Assembly: GCF_002872475.1 (NCBI RefSeq)
Contig: NZ_CP025682.1
Location: forward strand, 124,001 to 188,000
Direction of reading: 5' to 3'
DNA from: Pseudazoarcus pumilus
Lineage (GTDB): Bacteria; Pseudomonadota; Gammaproteobacteria; Burkholderiales; Rhodocyclaceae
DNA: 64,000 nucleotides
This document shows positions 50,483 to 59,600 of this stretch, one piece after another. The notes beneath the pieces were generated by a model. The model was not told where the DNA came from, made no database searches, and saw only the letters and a list, made by a program, of their open reading frames with translations. Within the stretch, counting starts at the first letter, position 1. Each line of letters starts with the position of its first letter. The translations under genes and the position numbers were made by a program.

Positions 50483-50905
50483 TCACTGCATGGCCTCCCA
50501 CGGATTGATGACCTTGAGGCCCGCCGCCTGGAATGGCGCAACGTCGCGCGTGGCGACGGTGAAACCGCGAGCCTTCGCGATGGCGGCGATATAGCCGTCG
50601 GGTGTGGGGAAGCCCTTGCCGGCCGCTCGGGCGGAAACGGCCAGCTCGGCGTAGTGCCGGGCTGCGTCGGTGTCAAAGGGGAGCACGCGATCCGCGAACA
50701 GCACCAGAAGGCCATCCAGCGTTTGCTTCAGCGCATCCTTGCGCCGGCCGGATGGCGGGGCACCGATGCCGAACAGCAGTTCGGCAAGCGTGACGCTGGA
50801 AAGGTAAAGGGTTTCGGCCGCCTGCTCATCCAACCACGCCAGCACGGTGGCGTTCGGCGCGGCTTTCATCGCCTCGGAAACGACATTGGTATCCAGGACG
50901 ATCAT
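50483..50905 (-). CDS. PIN-domain toxin, FitB/VapC type (second of two)
   Basis: 140-residue PIN-domain toxin: MIVLDTNVVSEAMK (first Asp), SSVTLAELLFGI (conserved Glu), FPTPDGYIAAIAKARGFTVATRDVAPFQAAGLKVINPW (last acidic residues) are all canonical FitB features. Probable ribonuclease. It overlaps its antitoxin gene by 4 nt. Confidence 0.94.
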   Translation of the reverse strand: MIVLDTNVVSEAMKAAPNATVLAWLDEQAAETLYLSSVTLAELLFGIGAPPSGRRKDALKQTLDGLLVLFADRVLPFDTDAARHYAELAVSARAAGKGFPTPDGYIAAIAKARGFTVATRDVAPFQAAGLKVINPWEAMQ

Positions 50906-51156
50906 TCGAAGCTCACAGGCTCGGTCGGGGTCTTGTCGCGCACCTTCTCGATGGCCGCGATGTCGTCATCGGTCAGCCCGACGCGGCGGCCCAGTTCGGC
51001 GAGAGCCGAGCCCAAGCGAAGCCGCTCCGGCGGGCGAACGGTCGATTCGAGAATCTCGCGGATTTCGGCCTCGGTGCTGCGGCCGTGCGTCGCTGCGCGC
51101 ACACGAAGCGCGCGATGCACCTCGTCCGGCAGATTTCTGACGGTGACTGTCGCCAT
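50902..51156 (-). CDS. FitA-like ribbon-helix-helix antitoxin (partner of toxin at 50483)
   Basis: 84 residues: MATVTVRNLPDEVHRALRVRAATHGRSTEAEIREILESTV is the FitA ribbon-helix-helix. The tail GLTDDDIAAIEKVRDKTPTEPVSF would occupy the PIN active-site groove. GGAG lies a few bases before the ATG. Confidence 0.93.
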   Translation of the reverse strand: MATVTVRNLPDEVHRALRVRAATHGRSTEAEIREILESTVRPPERLRLGSALAELGRRVGLTDDDIAAIEKVRDKTPTEPVSFE

Positions 51157-51191
51157 GTCGGCCTCCTGCGCGTTGCGCTGTCAATGAAAGC

Positions 51192-51220
51192 AGTTTAGGC
51201 GGAGTGCTATCACTCTGCAA
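51192..51220 (-). promoter_or_regulatory. Promoter and operator of the second vapBC-type operon
   Basis: Minus-strand TTGCAG (51215-51220) and TAAACT (51192-51197) are exactly 17 bp apart. The inverted repeat GAGTG-CTAT-CACTC (51202-51215) fills the spacer, so the antitoxin complex could block polymerase. It lies 36 nt before the ATG. Confidence 0.6.
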
Positions 51221-51305
51221 TGGTCCGAAAGCGGCCAGCGGGTACCGTGCCCGTTCAGATGACTGTGGACGTCAGGGCCTATTCACAATTGCGCTGGCGG
51301 ATCGC

Positions 51306-51404
51306 GTGGGTCTGTATGGCTGAGCCGGCAAGGCGCGCGAAGCCGTCAATGGCCAGTCCCTTGACAATGAGCGCAACGCCGCAGGCGCGGCCATACAGGC
51401 CCAC
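51306..51404. repeat. About 100-nt imperfect palindrome, possible MITE/REPIN
   Basis: The ends GTGGGTCTGTATGGC (51306-51320) and GCCATACAGGCCCAC (51390-51404) are inverted copies with one mismatch. Partial complementarity continues inwards, with GTCAA...TTGAC at the centre, so the whole element could fold into one long hairpin. It contains no gene. Such non-coding palindromes are usually multi-copy. Confidence 0.55.
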
Positions 51405-51458
51405 CCGGAGGGCATGACCCAAATGGCCCGCATCTCGGCGTGCCCCGGGCGGGACGAC

Positions 51459-53048
51459 TCAGTCGATGCTGCGGAACAGTGCTTCCACGCGCTTGGCCGT
51501 GGCCCGCAGATCGAAGCGGTCAGGCTTCCAGTTGCGGGCCCACCCCAGCCGCTCGCGGCTGTTGCGGTGGCGTGGATGGGCGAGGGCGTCGAGCAGTTCA
51601 TAGTAGCCTGGCACGCCGCCGCAGTCCTCCGGTGGGCAGGCGCGAGCGCCGTCTATCAGTGCGGCGGGGCGCTCATGCGGGCGCGAGGGCAGGCGCTGCT
51701 CGACCGTGATGCGGTGACGCCAGTCGTCACCGAAATCGTAGACGTAGCCGAAGTATTTTCGCCGGTTCAGCAACTGGCCGAGTTCGACCACGTCGTCGGG
51801 CAGGGTGCGCTCGGCTGCTCCGCCCGCAGTGGGGGCGTCGGCGGGCTGCAGGCGGACATCGCCGACAACGAACTCGTACAGATGGCAGTCCTGCCACCCC
51901 ATCGCCTCCTGCAGGATCACATGCAGGTCGGCGAAGCTGAGCGTGTTCTCCACCTCGATGCGACGCCATATCGGAGGTTCGATGTCGCTCAACTCCACGT
52001 GCAGCACCAGCCGCTTGACCGAGTACCGCATGGGCAGTTCGGACAGATGTTGCGCGAGCACGGGGTCGAAGATCAACGGCGCCTCGTCAGAGGCTTCGGC
52101 GAGCATGCGTTGCCCCTCCGCAGGCAGGGTGCGCAGCATCTCGATCAGGTCGGAGTGGTCGTGGTCGGGGTCACGTGAGAGCTTGGCGATCCAGAATTCG
52201 GCGCGTGCGCGGGCCTCCTCGGTGCGTCTTTCCTGCAGCAGGATCAGGATCTCCAGATGCGACAGGGCCGGATTGTTCGGTGTGAGCCGCTGGGCGGCGT
52301 TGAAGGCTGCCCAGGCCCGCGGGAAATCGTCCAGGTCCGCGGCGCGGACGGCATCGCGCTGGTGGGCGACGCAGACCAGCGTCTTGTCCGGGGCGTTGCG
52401 CAGCTTGTCCAGCAGCCGGTTGCGCGCGGCTTCGTCACCGCGATCGAGGTAGACGTTGAGCAGGACATCGGCGGCGTGCTCGGCGCGTGCGTCGAGCGAT
52501 CGCACATCGGCGAACACCGGCTCCAGCAGTGCGATCACGTCATCGCTGCGACCGGTTTCCGCCCAACGGCTGGCCACCATGCCCAGGGTCTGTACCGGCA
52601 CGTGCAGTGCGGCGATCTCGCCAATGCGCTCGCGCGGGAAGTGCTGCAGGACGCGGGCCGCCATCTCGTCCGGTGGCAGGATCAGGCCGGGGGTTTCGAT
52701 CGCACCGCAGCATTGCTTGAACTTGCGGCCCGAACCGCACACGCAGGGCGCGTTGCGCTCCGGGCGGGCGATGGACCGGGGGCGGAAACGGTTCTCCGGA
52801 ATGGGCGTGTGGTTCCACAGATCGAAGGCCGCGTGGGTGGCCATCCCGCGCGCCACGGCAGCGATCTGATCGTCCTCCAGGGGTTCGTCCGTTTCCGCGA
52901 CGATGTGGGCGGCAAGTGGAACGAACAATTCACTCAGGCGCCGCTGCAACGCCTCGAACGAACGGGTCTCCAGTATCACGGCCACCCCCTCGTCAAGTAT
53001 CCGGTCGAAAATGGCGTGAATGGCCGTGTCGTCGTCGGGAACGAGCAT
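51459..53048 (-). CDS. SEC-C motif and PRiA4 ORF-3 (IS1096 TnpR-like) domain protein
   Basis: 529 residues. A helical N-terminal region is followed by a SEC-C zinc motif CVCGSGRKFKQCC at residues 102-114, a middle helical-repeat region (about 130-320), and a C-terminal PRiA4_ORF3 domain (VLHVELSDIEPPIWRRIEVENTLSFADLHVILQEAMGW ... YVYDFGDDWRHRITVE). The last family is named from an IS1096 passenger gene, but most members are chromosomal genes of unknown function. I see no transposase or terminal repeats. The ATG at 53046-53048 has AGGAA about 10 nt upstream. It diverges from recC. Confidence 0.82.
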   Translation of the reverse strand: MLVPDDDTAIHAIFDRILDEGVAVILETRSFEALQRRLSELFVPLAAHIVAETDEPLEDDQIAAVARGMATHAAFDLWNHTPIPENRFRPRSIARPERNAPCVCGSGRKFKQCCGAIETPGLILPPDEMAARVLQHFPRERIGEIAALHVPVQTLGMVASRWAETGRSDDVIALLEPVFADVRSLDARAEHAADVLLNVYLDRGDEAARNRLLDKLRNAPDKTLVCVAHQRDAVRAADLDDFPRAWAAFNAAQRLTPNNPALSHLEILILLQERRTEEARARAEFWIAKLSRDPDHDHSDLIEMLRTLPAEGQRMLAEASDEAPLIFDPVLAQHLSELPMRYSVKRLVLHVELSDIEPPIWRRIEVENTLSFADLHVILQEAMGWQDCHLYEFVVGDVRLQPADAPTAGGAAERTLPDDVVELGQLLNRRKYFGYVYDFGDDWRHRITVEQRLPSRPHERPAALIDGARACPPEDCGGVPGYYELLDALAHPRHRNSRERLGWARNWKPDRFDLRATAKRVEALFRSID

Positions 53049-53194
53049 TTCAAGATTTCCTGCGGAGTTGGGGGAGGGTTGCGAGCTCGGCGGCAGCCGC
53101 AAGGATACTCAAGCGGGGCTCGTCCTGCACGAGGCGCATCGAGTCGAGGACCGGCGCGACAGGATGCGTCGTGGATGTCCGGTATCCTTCGCGC

Positions 53195-56100
53195 ATGTCC
53201 GCTCCGCCCGACCTTCCGCCCGGCCTGATCCTCGTGCACGGCAATCGTGCCGAGGCGCTGCGTGACGTGCTGGTGGCGTGGATGCGGCATCACCCGCTGG
53301 CGCCGCTGGAAGACGAAACGGTGCTGGTGCAGAGCAACGGCATTGCGCAGTGGCTGCGCCTTGCCATGACCGACGAGCGCGACGGCGGTTGCGGCATTGC
53401 CGCAGCGATGCGCTTCGATTTGCCGTCGCGTTTCTTCTGGCGGGTGTATCGCGCGGTGCTGGGCCGTGAGGCGGTGCCGGAGGCTTCGCCGCTGGATGAG
53501 TCGCGGCTGGTGTGGCGGCTGATGCGGCTGCTGCCGGGACTGCTGCAAGACCCGGTGTATGCGCCGCTGGCGCGTTTCCTGGTCGATGACGCGGACGCGC
53601 GCAAGCGCTTTCAGGTGGCAGGCCGACTGGCCGACCTGTTCGACCAATATCAGGTGTATCGCGCGGACTGGTTGGCGGCCTGGGCGGCGGGTGAGGATGT
53701 GCTGCCTGATCTGCGCGGCCAGCACGACCCCCTGCCCGAAGACCAGCGCTGGCAGCCGGCGCTATGGCGTGCGCTGTGTGCCGATCTGGCGCAGGCCGGC
53801 TTGCCCGCCACCGGCGGCCGCGCGGCGGTGCATGAGCGATTCATGGAAGTGGTGGAGTCGGCCGGTGACGCCCGCCCGCCCGGTCTGCCGCGCCGCGTGC
53901 TGGTGTTCGGCATCTCGTCGCTGCCGCAGCAGTCGCTGGAGGTGCTGGCGGCGATGGCGCGCTGGTCGCAGGTGCTGATGTGCGTGCACAACCCCTGCGA
54001 GCACCACTGGGCCGACATCGTGCAGGGGCGCGAACTGTTGCGCCGCGAGCGCGCCAGCCGCCAGTCGCGCCGCGCGGGCTTCCCCGAGGAATTGCCCGAA
54101 GACGCGCTGCACCTGCACGCCCAGCCGCTGCTCGCGGCCTGGGGCCGGCAGGGGCGGGATTTCGTCGCGCTGCTCGATTCCTATGACGACGCCACCGCGC
54201 GCGGCCGGCATGCCGAACTGCTGGCCGGCATCGGCCAGCGCATCGACCGGTTCGAGCCCACCGGCGGCGCGACGCTGCTCGCGCAACTGCAGGACGACAT
54301 CCGCGACCTGCGCCCGCTGGCCGAGACGCGCGACAAGTGGCCGGCCGTCGCGCCGGGCGACCATTCCATCCAGTTCCACATCGCCCACGGCCCGCAGCGC
54401 GAGGTCGAGATCCTGCACGACCGCCTGCTCGCCGCCTTCGATGCCGACCCCGATCTGCGCCCGCGCGACATCATCGTGATGGTGCCTGACATCGACGCCT
54501 ACGCCCCGCACGTGCGCGCCGTGTTCGGCCTGCACGACGCGAACGACGCGCGCCGCATCCCGTATTGCCTGGCCGATCAGGGCAGCCGCGCCACCGACCC
54601 GCTGGTGCAGGGGCTGGAACTGCTGCTTGGCCTGCCGAATGCCCGCGTCACCGCCAGTGAGGTGCTCGACCTGCTCGACGTGCCGGCGCTGCGCCGCCGC
54701 TTTGGCCTCGACGAATCCGACCTGCCCACGCTCGCGCGCTGGGTTCGCGGCGCCAACGTGCGCTGGGGCCTGCACGCCGAACACCGCGCCGCGCTCGATC
54801 TGCCGCCCACGGACGCCGCCGACCACACGTGGCTGTTCGGCCTGCGCCGCATGTTGCTCGGCTATGCCGCCGGGCGCGATGTGGCCTGGCAGGGCATTGA
54901 GTCCCACGGCGAGATCGGCGGGCTGGATGCCGCGCTGCTCGGGCCGCTGGCGCAACTCGTCGCGAGGCTGGACGCCGCGTGGCGGCACTTGCGCGAGCCG
55001 GCTGCGCCGCAGCAGTGGCGCGAACGCCTCGTAAACCTGCTCGCCGACTTCTTCGACGCCGGGGACGACGCCGAAGCCGCGCTCACCGTCGAACGTCTCA
55101 ACACCGCGCTCGCCGACTGGGCCGACGCCTGCCTTGAGGCCGGGCTCGCCGAGCCGCTGCCGCTGGCGGTGGTGGCCGAGCACTGGATGAGCGCGCTCGA
55201 CGCCGGCGGCCTCACGCAGCGCTTCTTCGCCGGCGCGGTGACCTTCGCCACGCTGATGCCGATGCGCGCCATCCCCTTCCGTCACGTCTGCCTGCTCGGC
55301 ATGAACGATGGCGACTACCCGCGCACCCGCGCGCCGCTGGATTTCGACCTGATGGGCCGCCCCGGCCAGATGCGCCCGGGCGACCGCTCGCGCCGCGAGG
55401 ACGACCGCTACCTGTTCCTCGAAGCGCTGCTGTCCGCGCGCGACGTGTTGTACGTGTCGTGGGTTGGCCGCAGCATCACCGACAACGTCGAGCGCCCGGC
55501 CTCGGTGCTGGTCGGGCAGTTGCGCGACCACCTCGCCGCTGGTTGGCGCGCGGCCGACGGTGACGATCTGCTCAAACGGCTCACCGTCGAACACCGGCTC
55601 CAGCCCTTCAGTCCGGCGTATTTCGGCGCCGATCCCGAGCTATTCACCTACGCCCGCGAATGGCGCGAATCTGCTGCCGCACGTCCTGCGGGCGCCGCCG
55701 CGCTGGAACCGCTCGTCAGCGACGAGCCGCTCACGCTCGACGAGCTTTCGCGCTTCCTGCGCGATCCGGTCAAGGGCTTCTTCCGCACGCGGCTGGGCGT
55801 GGACCTCTCGCGCGAGGAGGCCGTCGCCGACGACGTCGAACCCTTCAACGCCGACGGCCTGCGCCGCTGGCAGCGCGGCGACGAACTGATCACCGTGCAG
55901 GCGCGCGCGCTGGCCGCCGGGGGCGATGTCGACGCCGCGCGTGAGGTCGGGCTGGCGCGCATCGCGCGGCGCGGCGAATTCGCACCGGGCGGCTTCGGTG
56001 TGGTCGAGGCGCGCGAACTCGCGCTGCCGATGCAGGCGCTGTTCGAGCAATACGTCGCTGAGCTCGCGCTGTGGCCGCAGACGCTGGAAGACGAAGCGGT

Positions 56101-56668
56101 GGCGGTTGAGACTGAAGTCGATGGCCGTCGCCTCGTGCTTTCCGACCGTCTTTCCGACATGCGCGCCGACGCAACAGGTGCTCGTGCCCGCGTGCTGCTG
56201 GTGGCCAGCAATATCATCGATGGCAAGAAGCGTACTTGGCGTCATCACGTCTTGTGGCGCCACTGGCCGGCGCACCTCGCCGCGCAGCTGGGCGGGCCGA
56301 CCGTCACGCGTGTGCTCTCCGCCGTGGGCGACGCACGCTTCGCGCCGCTGGCCGCCGACACCGCGCGCGAACTGCTGGCCGACCTGCTGCGCGCGCGCGA
56401 CACCGGCCTGTGCCGCCCGCTGCCCTTCGCGGTGAAGACCGCGGCCGAACTGCTCACCGGCAAGACCGCGCGCCGAATCTACGAGGGCGATGATTTCAAC
56501 TCCACAGGCGAGCGCGGCGACGACCCGCATCTGGCCCGCGCCTGGCCCGACTACGCTGCGCTCGAAGCCGGCGGGCTGGCGGAGTGGGCCGAGCGCCTGC
56601 TGCAGCCCATGCTCGATGCCTTGCACGACGGCGACGGCGACGGCGACGGCGACGGGGAGGGCGAATGA
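53195..56668 (+). CDS. recC: Exodeoxyribonuclease V subunit gamma (RecC)
   Basis: 1157-residue subunit of RecBCD, which processes double-strand breaks and recognises Chi. The start MSAPPDLPPGLILVHGNRAEALRDVLVAWMRHHPLAPLEDETVLVQSNGIAQWLRL is canonical RecC, with VFGISSLPQQSLEVLAAMA and MPMRAIPFRHVCLLGMNDGDYPR further on. The C-terminus ends in a Gly-Asp repeat (HDGDGDGDGDGEGE) encoded by a GACGGC tandem repeat at 56627-56656, beyond the conserved domain. The TGA overlaps the recB ATG. The order recC-recB-recD is a common proteobacterial operon. Confidence 0.96.
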   Translation: MSAPPDLPPGLILVHGNRAEALRDVLVAWMRHHPLAPLEDETVLVQSNGIAQWLRLAMTDERDGGCGIAAAMRFDLPSRFFWRVYRAVLGREAVPEASPLDESRLVWRLMRLLPGLLQDPVYAPLARFLVDDADARKRFQVAGRLADLFDQYQVYRADWLAAWAAGEDVLPDLRGQHDPLPEDQRWQPALWRALCADLAQAGLPATGGRAAVHERFMEVVESAGDARPPGLPRRVLVFGISSLPQQSLEVLAAMARWSQVLMCVHNPCEHHWADIVQGRELLRRERASRQSRRAGFPEELPEDALHLHAQPLLAAWGRQGRDFVALLDSYDDATARGRHAELLAGIGQRIDRFEPTGGATLLAQLQDDIRDLRPLAETRDKWPAVAPGDHSIQFHIAHGPQREVEILHDRLLAAFDADPDLRPRDIIVMVPDIDAYAPHVRAVFGLHDANDARRIPYCLADQGSRATDPLVQGLELLLGLPNARVTASEVLDLLDVPALRRRFGLDESDLPTLARWVRGANVRWGLHAEHRAALDLPPTDAADHTWLFGLRRMLLGYAAGRDVAWQGIESHGEIGGLDAALLGPLAQLVARLDAAWRHLREPAAPQQWRERLVNLLADFFDAGDDAEAALTVERLNTALADWADACLEAGLAEPLPLAVVAEHWMSALDAGGLTQRFFAGAVTFATLMPMRAIPFRHVCLLGMNDGDYPRTRAPLDFDLMGRPGQMRPGDRSRREDDRYLFLEALLSARDVLYVSWVGRSITDNVERPASVLVGQLRDHLAAGWRAADGDDLLKRLTVEHRLQPFSPAYFGADPELFTYAREWRESAAARPAGAAALEPLVSDEPLTLDELSRFLRDPVKGFFRTRLGVDLSREEAVADDVEPFNADGLRRWQRGDELITVQARALAAGGDVDAAREVGLARIARRGEFAPGGFGVVEARELALPMQALFEQYVAELALWPQTLEDEAVAVETEVDGRRLVLSDRLSDMRADATGARARVLLVASNIIDGKKRTWRHHVLWRHWPAHLAAQLGGPTVTRVLSAVGDARFAPLAADTARELLADLLRARDTGLCRPLPFAVKTAAELLTGKTARRIYEGDDFNSTGERGDDPHLARAWPDYAALEAGGLAEWAERLLQPMLDALHDGDGDGDGDGEGE
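56627..56656 (+). repeat. GACGGC hexanucleotide repeat at the recC 3' end
   Basis: Four perfect GACGGC units and one variant (GACGGG) encode alternating Asp and Gly. The unit is a multiple of three, so copy-number changes would alter tail length without shifting the frame. Confidence 0.85.
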
Positions 56669-59600
56669 GCATTGTGCATCCGCTCGACGCCGCGAGCTTC
56701 CCGCTGTCCGGCAGCCGACTGATCGAAGCCGCTGCCGGCACCGGCAAGACCTGGACCATTGCCGCGCTCTACGTGCGGTTGGTGCTCGGTCATAAGGGCG
56801 AGACGGCCTTTGCGCGCGAACTCGACCCGCCCGAAATCCTGGTCGTGACCTTCACCGAAGCGGCCACGCGCGAGCTGCGCGACCGCATCCGCCGTCGCCT
56901 GAGCGAAGCCGCCAGCGCCTTCGAGCAGCCCGAATCGGCCGTTGACGAATTCCTCACTGGACTGCGCGCCGGCTATTCCGCGGAAGAGTTGCCCGGTCGC
57001 GCACGCCGCCTGCGCATGGCCGCGGAGTGGATGGACGAGGCGGCGGTGTCGACCATCCACGCCTGGTGTCGCCGCGTGCTCGCCGAGCACGCCTTCGACA
57101 GCGGCAGCCCCTTCGCGCTGAAACTCGAAACCGACCACACGGAGTTGCGCGACGAGGCCGTACGCGACTGGTGGCGCAGCTTCATGCTGCCGTTGCCGGC
57201 CGAATCCGTGGCTGAGGTGCGGCGCTGGTGGGCCGCGCCGGACGTGCTGGCCGAGGCGTTGAAGGATGTGCTGGCTCACGCCGACCGCCTGCCGCCGGCC
57301 GACGATCCGGCGGCCACGCTGTCCAGTGCGCTGGCCGAGCGCAATCGGCTGCTGGCGGCGCTGAAAGCGCCGTGGGGTGCTTGGGTGAACGAATTGCGTG
57401 TGTTGTTCGACGAGGCTCGCGCGCAGGGCGTGAGCTTGCGCCGCGATTGGTACGACGGCTGGCTGGACGCGCTCGACGCGTGGCAGGCTGACGCCGAAAT
57501 CATCGACCCCGGCCTGAGTGATTCGGCCTTCCGGCGCTTGTCTCCCGAGGGCGTGCGCGAGGCCTGGAAGAAAAAGGGCGAACCGCCCGAGCATCCAGCT
57601 TTCGCCGCCATCGAAGCCCTGCAGCCGGCGCTGGCCGAACTGCCCGACGCCCGCGCCGACGTGCTGCGCCACGCCGCTCGCTGGGTCGCCGCGCGCTTCG
57701 AGGCCGAGAAGCGCCGCCGCGCCGAGATCGGCTTCGACGACCTGCTCGCGCGCCTCGCCGCCGCGCTCGAAGGCCTCAACGGGCCGCAGCTCGCCGCGCG
57801 CATCCGCGCCAAGTATCCGGTGGCGCTGATCGACGAATTCCAGGACACCGACCCGGTGCAGTACCGCATCTTCGACGCCGTGTACCGCGTCGAAGCCCCG
57901 GCCGACGATTGCGCGCTGGTGCTCATCGGCGACCCCAAGCAGGCCATCTACGCCTTCCGCGGCGCGGACATCCACACCTATCTGGTCGCGCGCCGCGCCT
58001 GCGCCGAGCGGCTGTACACGCTCAACCGCAACCACCGCTCGACCCTCGGCATGGTAGATGCCGCCAACCGCGTGTTTGCCTTCGCCGACCAACAGGCCGA
58101 CGGCGCCTTCCTGTTCGGCGCCGGAGCTGACAGCTCGGTGCCGTTCTCGCCGGCCGACGCGAAAGGGCGCGAAGAGCGCTTCGAGTGCGCCGGCTTGGAA
58201 GTCGCGCCGCTCACGCTGTGGCATCTGCCCGCGCCCGAGGGCAAGGCCCGGCGCGGTGACGAGCGCGCGCTGATCGCCGCAAGCTGCGCCAGCACCATCC
58301 GCCGCCTGCTGGCGGATGCGCAGGCCGGTTTCCGACAGGGCGACAACTTCACGCCGCTGCGCCCGGCCGACATCGCGGTGCTGGTGAATACGCGCAGCGA
58401 AGCCGCCATCGTGCGCGAGGCGCTGTCCGCGCGCGGCGTGCGCAGCGTTTACCTGTCGGGCCGCGATTCGGTTTTCGCCAGCGCACAGGCCATGGAGCTG
58501 CAGCTGTGGCTGGAAGCCTGTGCCGAGCCGGACGAACCGCGCCGGGTGCGCAGCGCCCTGGCCACCGCCACGCTGGGGCTGGACTGGGCCGCGCTGGATG
58601 CGCTCGACCGCGACGAGCGCGCGTGGGAAGAGACCGTGCTGCGTTTTCGCACGTACCGCGAGGTGTGGCGCCGGCAAGGCGTGCTGCCGATGCTGCGCCA
58701 CCTGCTGCACGACTACGACGTGCCGGCGCGCATGCTCGCCAGCGACGGCGGCGAGCGCGTGTTGACCGACCTGCTGCATCTGGCCGAACTGCTGCAGCAG
58801 GCCAGCCAGACGCTGGAGGGCGAACACGCGCTGATCCGCCACCTCGCCAGCGAATGCCAGGACGCCGCCGACGGCACCAGCAACGAAGGCCGCCAGATCC
58901 GCCTGGAGAGCGACGCCGATCTGGTGCAGGTCGTGACCGTGCATAAATCCAAGGGCCTCGAATACCCGCTGGTGTTCCTGCCCTTCGGCTGCTCGGCGCG
59001 CGACCGCGACGGCAAGAAGCTGCCGGTGGTGTGGCATGACGACGAAGGCCGCCTGAAGCTCTCGCTGGTCGAATACGCGCCCGGCCGCGAGCGCGCCGAA
59101 CACGAACGCCGCGCCGAGGACGTGCGCAAGCTCTACGTCGCCCTGACCCGTGCCCGCCACGCCACCTGGGTCGGCGTTGCGCCCTTCGACACGCTCAAGG
59201 CCAGTGCGCTGGGCCATGTGCTCGGCGAGGTCGATGCCGCTGAACTGCCCGCCCGCCTGGCCGAACTGCGCGGTGACTGCGAGCACATTGCCGTGGCGCT
59301 GACGCCCGAGCCCGATCACGAGCGTCTGAACGAAGCCGCTGAGGGGGCGCAGTTGCAGGCCCGCACACCCGTCGCCGCCCCGCGCGAACCCTGGTGGATC
59401 GCCAGCTATTCCGCGCTGCGCACCGCAGGCGGCACGCCGGATACGCCGGCCGAAGACGTGTTCCGCGAAGTGCTCTCCGAGCCCGCGCCCGAAGCCCTCC
59501 AGACCAAACCCGCGCCGGGCAGCGTGCACGCCTTCCCGCGCGGCGCCGCGGCCGGCACCTTTCTGCACGACCTGCTGGAATGGGCGGCGCGGGAGGGTTT

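Larger units (their letters stand above)
51157..51458. other. 302-bp gap between the antitoxin and SEC-C genes
   Basis: No credible gene is seen. It contains the antitoxin promoter (51192-51220) and a ~100-nt imperfect palindrome (51306-51404), both listed separately. Confidence 0.6.

Noticed and set aside
49769-50905. Tandem duplication producing the two PIN toxins
   Set aside because: The two toxins and their antitoxins differ strongly in sequence and have unrelated operators, so independent acquisition is more likely.
51459-53048. IS1096-type insertion sequence around the PRiA4_ORF3 domain gene
   Set aside because: No transposase, terminal inverted repeats bounding the gene or target duplication could be seen; the domain name alone is not evidence of an element.
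56627-56656. Phase-variable repeat switching recBCD off
   Set aside because: The unit is six bases, so gain or loss of units cannot shift the recC reading frame.
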